A stretch of 64,000 bases of DNA from Ecdyonurus torrentis (taxonomy: Eukaryota > Arthropoda > Insecta > Ephemeroptera > Heptageniidae), in assembly GCA_949318235.1 (NCBI GenBank), contig OX439137.1, positions 21,198,518 through 21,262,517 of the forward strand, given 5' to 3'. The notes below the pieces were generated by a model. That model ran no database searches. It was given only the letters and a program-made list of their open reading frames with translations, and was not told where the DNA came from. A program made the translations under genes and the position numbers. Shown here piece by piece: positions 50,006 to 60,372 of this stretch. The first letter of the stretch is position 1; each line of letters starts with the position of its first letter.

Positions 50006-50234
50006 AATGATAAAGAAAAGGATAGAAAAACCAGCAAGGGCCTTACCACAGTAGAAGTTCTATGGAGAGGTCGAGGTCTTGCATGGCACAGTATAATGTT
50101 ATATAATAGTTTCTTTATAAGTTATAAAGAAACTTTTATAACATTATACTGTGCCATGCAAGACCTCGACCTCTCCATAGAACTTCTACTGTGGTAAGGC
50201 CCTTGCTGGTTTTTCTATCCTTTTCTTTATCATT
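50006..50234. mobile_element. CCTTACCA hairpin family, copy B
   Basis: A 229-bp almost perfect palindrome with a very small loop near 50,120. The core AAAGAAAAGGATAG and GGGCCTTACCACAGTAG is shared with the family. The outer symmetric bases are AATGAT, different from copy A. Confidence 0.75.
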
Positions 50235-50559
50235 GAAGTATATACCTTTGTTAGTTAATGACTTGCTTTTTGTTTTATTTTTCTCTCTCCCATATCTGCC
50301 AACAACTGGTTCTCAACCTTTCCCCCTTTTCCACTAACTGAATCACTCACCAAATTTGGGTTATCTCTGTTTAACTCATTCTATTAACTACATACCTTCT
50401 ACAATGTTAAATGAGTTAGCCTCTTTAATGGTGATTGCTATTGAACATTATATGGTTATTTACTTTTTAAGACATTCTTTATGATTATCAAGTTTGTTTT
50501 TTAATTTATAAATCACAAAATGGGACTTGCAAAAATAATATAAATCTATCCCAAAAACT

Positions 50560-50562
<3 letters not shown>

Positions 50563-50615
<53 letters not shown>
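50563..50615. repeat. Poly-T run, about 53 bases
   Basis: Uninterrupted T run 50 bp before the CTATCTCGT hairpin; its length is likely uncertain in any assembly. Confidence 0.9.
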
Positions 50616-50618
<3 letters not shown>

Positions 50619-50668
50619 TTAGAAGGGCATAGAAATTTTCAAATTATGCAATCAGTACCACTATAGCA

Positions 50669-50900
50669 TATCAATCTTGTTGCGAAAAAAAGGTCTATCT
50701 CGTATTTTGTCAGGGGAAGCAAAAGGCCTATCTCGTTTTTTGTCAGTGGAAGCAAAAGGTCTATCTCGTTCCTGAACATTATGGAGATGGCGCTCAAGAT
50801 AGACCTTTTGCTTCCACTGACAAAAAACGAGATAGGCTTTTTGCTTCCCCTGACAAAATACGAGATAGGTGTCCTTTTTTTTCGCAACAAGATCGATATT
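50669..50900. mobile_element. Hairpin with internal CTATCTCGT repeats
   Basis: The left arm carries three GTCTATCTCGT-type units spaced about 45 bp apart, interleaved with TTTTGTCAGTGGAAGC; the right arm is the inverse around a centre near 50,780. A diverged relative is seen at 1,849-2,064. Confidence 0.65.
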
Positions 50901-51591
50901 GTCTTGAGATGAAAAACTTGCAGATTGCATATTTTTACAGTTATTTGATGCTCTCTTATGTAATTACTTTTGGGTCTTAGTGAAAATTAATGTCACTTTC
51001 AGAGATCCTATTTTGTGTACTACAAATACTATAAATAAATACTGCAGTGCATGACCCATTTGTGAGGACAGTACATGCCTTAAGGGCTGGGTTTCCAATT
51101 AACATACCATCCATAATTACCAGTATAGGCCTACTAATTATATATGAGCATGAAATTTATCAAGGTAGAGTAATATAAGACAAAAGCATTTTTTAAATTA
51201 AAATTCATAAAAAAATGGACAATTAAATATAATTAAAAATCTAAAGTAAAACAATATAAATATAAAGTAAAAATATTGATTTCAGTAGTATCATATTAAT
51301 TCTTATCTTTTTGTAATAAATAATAAATCAAAGTTTCTGTTATGCTGTCTTTAATGACTATCAAAATTTACCATTTCAAAGTAAAGAAAACAATGTAATC
51401 TGCCTAAAAGTTATGAATTATAATTTGCCTGTTTTCACGGAGTAACATAATAATAGCATTTTTTGTTACAATTTTTTTAAATGTTTTATAAGACATTACT
51501 TTTAAGAAACAAATTACTCCATGTAAACAGGACTTATATGTAATTATTTTTATTTTGCCATGGATTCATAAACAGAAAGACGTTGCAAAAG

Positions 51592-52158
51592 TAGGTTTAG
51601 TGATTAAATTAGCAAACTCACAGCTCAATGATACTAACAAAGTGCTAGAAGACAGCTTGTCTTAATGGACCACTTGCAATGAGCAAACTTTTAAAAATAA
51701 TTTGAAATTTTCTTAATGCATTTCTTATGGAAAATGGTTTTCACTTTGTGCAACAATTAAAAACAATTGCAAGCAGTCCATTTAAAATGCCTTCTTAGGG
51801 GGCAATGAAGCAGCTTTAACTCAAGTTAGAATTATTTGTTGGAATATGAAAGTTTTACTTTAGCTTGCTGAGCCTCAAAGCTTTTGTTTTCCTGGATTTC
51901 AAGTTTATTAGATAGAAAAAATAATAATTTACAACCAAATTGATTGAAATCCAGGAAAAATAAAGCTTTAAGGCTCAGCAAGCTACAGTAAAAGTTTCAG
52001 GTCTAAAAAATACTTCTAACTTGAGTTATAGCTGCTTCATTGCTCTAAAGGAAAGCATGTTAAATGTAGACAGGAACACAAAGTCATCTGCTAGCACTTT
52101 GTCAGTATTGTTGGGCTGTGTGTTTCTTTATTTTCTCACTAAACCTATGCTTTTGCTA
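51592..52158. mobile_element. Foldback element of about 570 bp
   Basis: The left arm (GCAAAAGTAGGTTTAGTG, ACAAAGTGCTAG, GCAATGAAGCAGCT, AGCTTGCTGAGCCT) is matched in inverted order by the right arm to 52,158. The centre is near 51,920. Confidence 0.68.
51664..51784. mobile_element. GGACCAC element nested in the left arm of a foldback
   Basis: AATGGACCACTTGCAATGAG to AATTGCAAGCAGTCCATT. It has no partner in the right arm of the 51.6-52.2 kb foldback, which proves it inserted after the foldback formed. Confidence 0.72.
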
Positions 52159-52759
52159 ATCTTCTATGAAATTTTAGATCTATAGCTATATAGGTCTCTT
52201 ATTTGTATTGAAACAAAAAATCAATAAAATTATGTAGTATAATTTGCACTTAATTATAATTTTAGTAACATTATGGATTATGTAAAAATTGTGATAAAGT
52301 ATATAAATTAAAAATATTTATGTAATTATTTTCTTAATACTTCACCCATACAAATTTTTTTGGGAAAAAAAACAACTTAAGATTCCTAAATGCTTTATCA
52401 TGCAAAGGCTAAACAATTAAGAGTGTGTAAATCTGTCCTAATGTCAATTATCTTATATCAGGCTGAGTCTTGGGTAGTAAATTATAGGTGTAGAAAGAAT
52501 AAATTCTAGTATTTTTCCAATTAGAAAAAACTTCTATTTATTTATAGGAGTATTTATTTGAGTATCTCAAATTTTTAAAAGAAAACTTCAAAACTTAATG
52601 ATGCTATTTGAAAGTTGATTGTGACAGCTACCTGCAGAACCCTTGACTATCAGATAAGAGAGAAATAATTAATGAAATAAACATGGCCTCTTATGGAACT
52701 AAAACTTCCAAAATTCATAATTTAAAATCTAGCATGGTAACCTTCCAATTTTTTTTTTT

Positions 52760-52875
52760 TTTTTACATTTTTGAAGGTACCTTATCCTAATGTACCACTG
52801 TGCAAAATTTCAGATTTTCTTTCTTTACAACTTTTTAGTCAAATCCCGCAGTACCTGATTTCCCTACTGCCTTAA
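52760..52875. mobile_element. TTAAGG family, partial copy
   Basis: Only one end is clear, ending CCCTACTGCCTTAA. The inverted sequence AATCTGAAATTTTGCACA matches the interior of copy 1 near 6,053. The left limit is uncertain. Confidence 0.45.
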
Positions 52876-54299
52876 GAACGTTAAATACAAATTCATTTAA
52901 TTTATGCTTTAATTGCAGTTGGTATAAAAGTAATTCCATAATATTCCATAATATGTTATATTAGATATTAATTTTTTTATTTTTTATTATTTTTATGTTG
53001 CTTAAACTTTATCTAATACAGATGCAAAAAGTTATTTAAAAAGCTATAAAATGTATGAACTTTTGATGTGTCCGTATTTAATAGGACTTAAACTTGAACA
53101 CAGCTACAATACGTATATAATATTTTATATAATTAAATATATCTTACCGAGTGGAGCGTACTAAATTCTAATATTACCTATAGTTTTACATTGTGTAAAT
53201 AAAATAAATAAATAATATTCTTTATTGTTCACACAACAAATTAGCAGCAGATGAAATATACATAATAAATTATTGAAAATTGAACAAAAGGCGCAGTCAG
53301 GACAATGAGTCCTATCAACTGAACTGGAAATAAGTGACAATACTTTATGAAATAATAAAAACAAACATTGGTGAAAATCTCTACACTTATCGACTGACAT
53401 ATCAATATGATTTATCACACTTAAAGAAATATATAGTATGAACAAATCTAATCTTTAGGAATAAAAATCACACCAAACCAGACGATTTATTCAAGTAATT
53501 TTACTTGTAATATATATGTAATTTCATAGGCAACTAACTCATACAATCTCACATTTCTTACATAATTGTTTATTCAGATACGACAATATTTAAGTAATTG
53601 ATTATTGCAATAGGTGATTGAATAATTAACATTTTTTATGTAGGTTGATTAGGTAATATAAATTTATAAACTACAAAATTTAACTTAGGAATAATTTCAT
53701 GTCATTTAGTATAACGACAGATAATCTTATTCATTCTATATTTTAACAGAATATCTTAAATAGTTTAAAGATTTGCAGATTCTATAGTATTGAAATTATA
53801 CCACGATTATTATTATATGACATAATTATGTCATTTTATGTCATTTTCTTATTACGTACTTTACTTATAAATCATCAATTATTCAGTTTAGAAAATTGAA
53901 TTTTTATTTTATCATTATGATTAGAGAAAAATTAGTTTCATAGAATGTAGGAGATTTCAATGCTGGAAATTTGATGTATGATCATTTATCATTTGCAAAT
54001 AATAGATGTATTTAAAATATCAAGTGATTATGAACATTAACTTAATTATCATATTTATATACTAGAAGTATATTTTCTAGTACCATATTATTTTTATGAT
54101 AATCATAAGTGATGTAATTAATAAACATAGTTTGATTATTTGTGTAACAAGTTGAGTTACATAAGACTAAAACCCCTGGACTAAAACATATATTACACAT
54201 GTGTATCATTTGGCACACTGTTCAGTGTTTATTAGCCTATATAAAAAAAATAATAAAAATACAGATTGCTCTTTAGAAAATTAGCTGTGTTGAGAGTGG

Positions 54300-54639
54300 T
54301 GATAAATTTGAAAGAAAAGGATAGGAGAAACCAGAGGGCCTTACCACTTACCATAATGAAGAGTCCCATAGTTTGGTGAAAATCTTGCTAGCACAGATAT
54401 AAAACACTATAACACATTGGAAATATTTTGGCAATAAACTCCAAGAGAGATGGAGTCTGTAAGGACTGATGAAGGCATAATTACACACTCCATCTCAGAG
54501 TTTATTTCCAAAATATTCCCAATGTGTTAGTGTTTTATATATTTGCTAGCAAGATTTTCACCAAACTATAGTACTCTCGAATCTTCACTATGGTAAGGCC
54601 GTTGCTGATTTCCCCTCTCTTTTTCTTTCAAATTTATCA
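54300..54639. mobile_element. CCTTACCA hairpin family, copy C
   Basis: Outer symmetric sequence TGATAAATTTG precedes the shared AAAGAAAAGGATAGGAGAAA. The long internal stem includes ACACATTGGAAATATTTTGG and ACTCCATCTC-type sequence not seen in copies A, B or D. Confidence 0.72.
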
Positions 54640-55190
54640 TACCTAACTACGATAGTTTATTTTCCTTAATATATCTTTGTCCTGAGCATATGAGTAGGGT
54701 ATATATAGATACAAGTTATTGCACTGTGAGAGAGAAGCATATTAGTCACACTTGGGTTGACTAGAGAAAGAGGGGGGGGGGGGGGGGGGGGAATTGGAAG
54801 TAAACAAATCCTATATAAAAAATAGGTAAAAAAAAAAATTTTAAATAGTGATAAGTGATAACATTTATATAGGGATCACCCGGATCACATAGTATATATA
54901 ATGTTGAAATTTTAAATTTATAATAGAAAATAGTAAAGAGAGATTAGAGCACTTTGTATTGAAAATTAATAAAACACAAAGAGTATTTAATATAGTCAAT
55001 TGGGACCCAATTTTCTAGTGTAAATAAAATTAATGTAATAATTATGTAACATTTCAACAACAGCAAAGTAATTTTGAGCATAGGTAATAATAAGGTTGCC
55101 CCTACCCCTTTGCCTTATATATTTAAGGGAAAAATTAAAACACAGGTTTTAACTTTATAAATTAAAACTCACATGGCTAATAGTAGATAA

Positions 55191-55196
55191 TTTATT
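55191..55196 (-). terminator. NDUFV2 poly(A) signal
   Basis: AATAAA on the minus strand about 60 nt after the NDUFV2 stop, a normal distance for a short 3' UTR. Confidence 0.65.
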
Positions 55197-55254
55197 TGAC
55201 TGTACAATGAAAAGCTAACAAGAGGATACAACAAGATATTTACAAAGATAAGTA

Positions 55255-55351
55255 TTACTTAAGAGCATCTTGCAAACCAAAGCCAGCACCAGTTGGCTCT
55301 TCTGTAAGAGAAGTTAAACCTCCATGTGGTTCAGAGGCAAAGCGTCCATTC
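55255..55351 (-). CDS. NDUFV2: NDUFV2 exon 7 with stop
   Basis: 97 nt, acceptor TGTTTTAG. Codes [15 protein letters not shown] and the conserved C-terminus, ending AAG TAA. Confidence 0.95.
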
Positions 55352-58300
55352 CTAAAACATATCACATTAATATTAAGTAATAATCAAGTATAATTAATTA
55401 GGAACTTATTGGTTTGGATATGTGATCAAAGAAAGGATAGGAGAAACCAACAAGCACCTTACCACGATGAGATCTGTAGCTTGGTGAAAGTCTTGATGGC
55501 ACAGGTTACACAAATATTTACAAGGTTACTAGTACATACATACATACATACATACATATCATGACGCCATAATCCCTTTCAGGGTAGGCCAGGACGAATC
55601 CTTTTTAGTAAGAGGGCTTACAATTATCTGTAGCTTACCAGACCACAGGCTCTACCCTCAATACCACACTCCTCTGGGCTCCTAATACCAGACCTGTGCA
55701 GCTCGGACCACCAAATCTTACGACGGCAGCACTCGCCACTATGGACGAGAGGTGGTCAAACTGCCTGGCCAACCCACGCATTGCAGCGGAAACGTACACA
55801 TTGAAACACACTGAAACTTCACCGTTCTAACCATCGCTCTTACAAGCTAGTAAGAGGTTACTAGTAGTAGTAGTAGTAGTAGTGGGTAGTAGTGAGGTTA
55901 CTAGTAAACTTGTAAATATTTGTGTAGCCTGTGCCTTTGCAAAAATTATTTGTTATTTGTAACCTGTGCCATCAAGACTTTCACCAAGCTACAGACCTCA
56001 TCATGGTCAGGCAGTTGTTGGTTTCTCCTATCCCTTCTTTGATCATGAAACATCAAATATGTGGTAGGGAAACTAACAAAAAATAATAATAAAAAAAAAA
56101 AAAAAAATGAAGACATATACATATTGATACTTTATTTATTTACTAAATTGATAAGCTTAGTTAGCCCTAACTCTGTGAAGGCCCACACATACTGCTAGCA
56201 CTGCAGGCTCTAGCCTACTACAATCGGACTCAATGTCCCTCACATGCGACACCTGAATTACATACTAAGCTTATGAAGCTTTGTAGTTCCAGATGTCACT
56301 ACTATTGGCACATCGTCGTTTCTATTGGCCTACGCGCTAGCATAGGAAGACATGTGAGGGACATTGTATCGGACTCACATTACCCCATTTTCTTATCATG
56401 TGGCAACCTGCACATCAAACAGCAGCTGACGGCAAACAAGCCAAGCAATGCCAGGTCTCATACCTGCATGTATACCTGATAGGTTAGACAATCAAGAGTC
56501 ATTGTGATTGAAACAATACATTTCTTAGTAAAAGTTATAGAATCAGCCCCCTGATTTGAGTCTGAATAGTTATTATTTTGTTAATGTTATTTTCTTGTTG
56601 TAATTAGGTGTAATAGTGGGCCAGATGTGTTCTAAAGCCTAAACTAATTTTAAAAATTCTGTATTTTTACAATTCATTTAATAATAAAGACATAGATATA
56701 AAACGTACCTTGGTCCAGGTTTTGGTACTTTGCCTTGTTTCAAAGAATCTAAGATCTCCTCTGTATCTTTTACTGTAAGATCCTCCTGCAAAACAAAATA
56801 TTATACAAGTCAACATCAATATATCACAGGCTACATGGTTTTTTGGAACTTCTATAAAGTTTGAGCGCATACTATTGAAATGTGTACTCTCCTTGCTTGT
56901 TAATATTGAAACATCTACAATTTTCACTGCTCCTACTTTTGAAACACCTTAATACACCTGACGTACTCAGGTATACCAATAGCAGGTGCAGGGGACAATT
57001 TAGATGTTTCAAATTGTAAGGAAGAAGGAAAATACACATAGTCAATAGTGTGCACATATGAATTTTCTCTTGTGTGTTCTGTGAAGTCAATCTGTTCCCT
57101 AATCATATGGTGATGAACCTAATAATTGGGCTATGTTCTATTTCTATTCCCTTCTACCTAAACTTTAAACTGAGAAGCTATGAAGAGAGGAAATTTTTCA
57201 AGATGACTTTTTAGAATGCTCACTACTGACTTCAAAAAAAAAAAAAAAAAATCGAACTGTTTTTTCGAGACAAGGGAGATTTTCACTACTTAAAAAAAAG
57301 TGAGAGATTTAATTGACTTTTTTCCCCAATTGATCAACTTCTAAGCACTTTAGTTAATTGCAATAGGTACTACAGTCAACCAGAGTGAAATTAAAATTCC
57401 AATCACGTGCAAGCTTTCACATTTCCCTATATCACTAGACATAGTGCACTTTGAAAGCAACTCTATGAAAGACTTTCAATTTCACCAGTTGACTGTATTG
57501 TATCTTGTAATCAAGTTACAGGGGGGGGGGGGGGGAAGCTGTATATTGAGGGCTACGCGGCATTTCAGTACTTCTGCAATCTACGCGGGTGCAATTTTGG
57601 CACATGTGTGCAATATTTTCCACTTCTACTAATGGCACACCTGCACAGGCTAAGCGTATGAAGATGTTTCAAAATTGGGGAGTGAGGAGTATGCAGATGG
57701 GCCATGATTGCACCCGCAGAGATTGCAGTAGTACCAAAATACCGCGTAGCCCTCAATATCCCTCCTCCTAGCCTAGAGTCATTATGATGATGATATTTTA
57801 GAACTTACATAATAATCATCATTGACTTGGATCATGGGAGCATTGACACAAGCTCCAAGACATTCCACCTCAGATATGGTGAACATTCCATCCTTGGTAG
57901 TTTCTCCTGGACCAATACCAAGCTTACTCTTTACACAGTCTAGGATAGATGTAGAATCACGTAGCCAGCATGGAGTTGTCGTGCACACTTGAACATGGTA
58001 CTTGCCTGTAGGTTTCCTGTAAACAAATATTTAATTAGGTAAAATCACTCAAATTGAGTCGTTATTGTCTTGTTTTGCAACCACTACTGTTTGCAATCCC
58101 TACAGAGTTGTGTGTATTTTTGTGAATGTAAGAGTATTTCTGGCAATAATATAATTATTCATAGCATGCAGATTACATGCAAGGACATGCTACTTTATAA
58201 AGAGGCTTGAAATTGGGTACAGGTGAATATCTGTATTAGGTGGGATATATGTACCTGTATGAGCTTTGCTATAGTACTGTACCTATTGTATTGTGTGTGT

Positions 58301-58723
58301 ACTCAACAGTTAATTGTACCTAATTTATTAATTCAGCAAGGGCCTTATTACAGTAAAAGTTTTATGGAGAGGTCTTACATGGTACAGAGTTTTAGTTATA
58401 ATGTTTTTTATAACTGAGAGCTTTTGTCATGTTTTATTGACATCATCACTATGAAAATATTTCTGCAAAACCTTTTTTTTTTTTTTTTTTTTTTTTAATC
58501 TCTGCCTTAGCAATATTTTTACCAAACTATGGGATGCTTTTCAATATGGTAAGACCCTTGCTGGTTTCTACTATATTTTTCTTTCAATGTTATTATGCCT
58601 AACATTGCTAGTTTATTTTCCTTGATTTTTTTTCTTCCACATTAAAAGCAAAAAAATATTAAAAATAAATGTTTTAGGAGCATTTTGTATAGGATAAAAA
58701 TTATTTGAAATTTTGTTTGCTGC

Positions 58724-58758
<35 letters not shown>

Positions 58759-59470
58759 AGTTGCCCTTTGCATAGATGTTTTCAAAGTAAAAGAGACAAT
58801 TTACACTACGTTGTACTAATTTTATAGAAAGTACCTCATGAACATGGTGTAGAAGGTAGCAACCTCATAAACTCTCATCTTAGGCATGCTAAGAACATCT
58901 GCTACATGATGCATGGCAGAAATAGGTAGCCAGCCATGTTGTCTCTGAGCCAGGTCAAGTAGAGGAATGACAGCAGCTTTTGTGTGACCCTCGGGGTAGA
59001 TACCCATGATTGCCTCAGCTCTCTGCAAATTATAGGAAAGTATGTATATTAAGATTCTAAATTCAATCTTATGTAACTTTATGTTATGTTGTACACCATG
59101 AGTGTTTATTGAATAAAATAATGTAACTTTTTCAAACTACAGTTCGGAGACTGTTTTAGAATCCATTAGTCATCTTGTTACATTCTAATTGATTAAGGGC
59201 TGGCTGATTTCTGACAAACTAAACTGTTGTGAAATATAAAATCAAAATAAAGTAAAGATGAAATTTTACTTAAAAGTTTGGTTATGTCAAACATTTTTAA
59301 AATGTTTCACTTACAGTCAAATTAGTCGAATTAGAAACTATTTTAAATTAAAAACATTAGGTATTAAAAACTTGTTTCGCAACAAAGAAACTTTTTTTTT
59401 TAATTAATTTAATTTGTTTTGTGGGATGTAAATAAAGTAGGCCTATAGAAAGAATTATTGTAAAAATAGC

Positions 59471-59519
<49 letters not shown>

Positions 59520-59916
59520 CAATGCGGTATTTCTTTATTAAGTAAGACTAACCCTTAACATTTTATGTAATCCTATAAAAACAGGAAAAAGAAGTGCCAG
59601 AAGCAGAAACCACATGACAGTTAAAGTTGGGGAAAACTTTGTGCCAGCAGCAAGCTAGGCCTGAGCTACCTATACTATTAACGTCACATATTTTCCTTTT
59701 CCGGCATTTCCTTTTCCGCTTTTTAGGCTTCCCTGCATAAAATGTCCTTAAAAAAATACATAATTTAGAAAAAAGTGTTTTTATATTTGAAATAAATGAG
59801 GTAAAATGTTTCTTTAATTATGGGTTAATTATGAACATATTTACCATCACAAAGATGGTAATCATTAAATTATTTGTTTTACATTTACAAAGAAAATCAA
59901 AAACTTCCACTGAAAT

Positions 59917-59970
<54 letters not shown>

Positions 59971-60284
59971 CATTATTATTATTATTTTTTTTTTACCTTT
60001 TTGTTTTCTGGTGTGAATTCAAAGGGAATGTCAGGGTTATCTTCAGGGCTGTCACGGTGCTAAGGGGAAAAAATAAACTAATATTAATAAACGTTATAAA
60101 CAGTGTTATTAATAATAACAATAATAGTGTATGTATGGTTCAAATAAGTATGCATATTATATTACCGTACAACAAATTTTGTCACACAGGCACCTCCTAC
60201 AACCTTGCTTATTTTTTCTAAAAGTACATCTTGCAGCTTGTGGCTGGGTGGTTTGTAAAATCATACCTACACCCTTACTTTCTG

Positions 60285-60372
<88 letters not shown>

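Larger units (their letters stand above)
49502..55190. other. Intergenic region between convergent GTF2E2 and NDUFV2
   Basis: No gene seen. It contains hairpin elements at 49.7, 50.0, 50.7 and 54.3 kb, a large foldback at 51.6-52.2 kb and a TTAA-type remnant near 52.8 kb. From 52,900 to 54,290 there is only unremarkable AT-rich sequence. Confidence 0.7.

Noticed and set aside
50639..50930. Overlapping 83- and 89-codon minus-strand ORFs with repeated RDRPFAS-type units
   Set aside because: They arise from the internal repeats of a hairpin element in two frames; not a gene.
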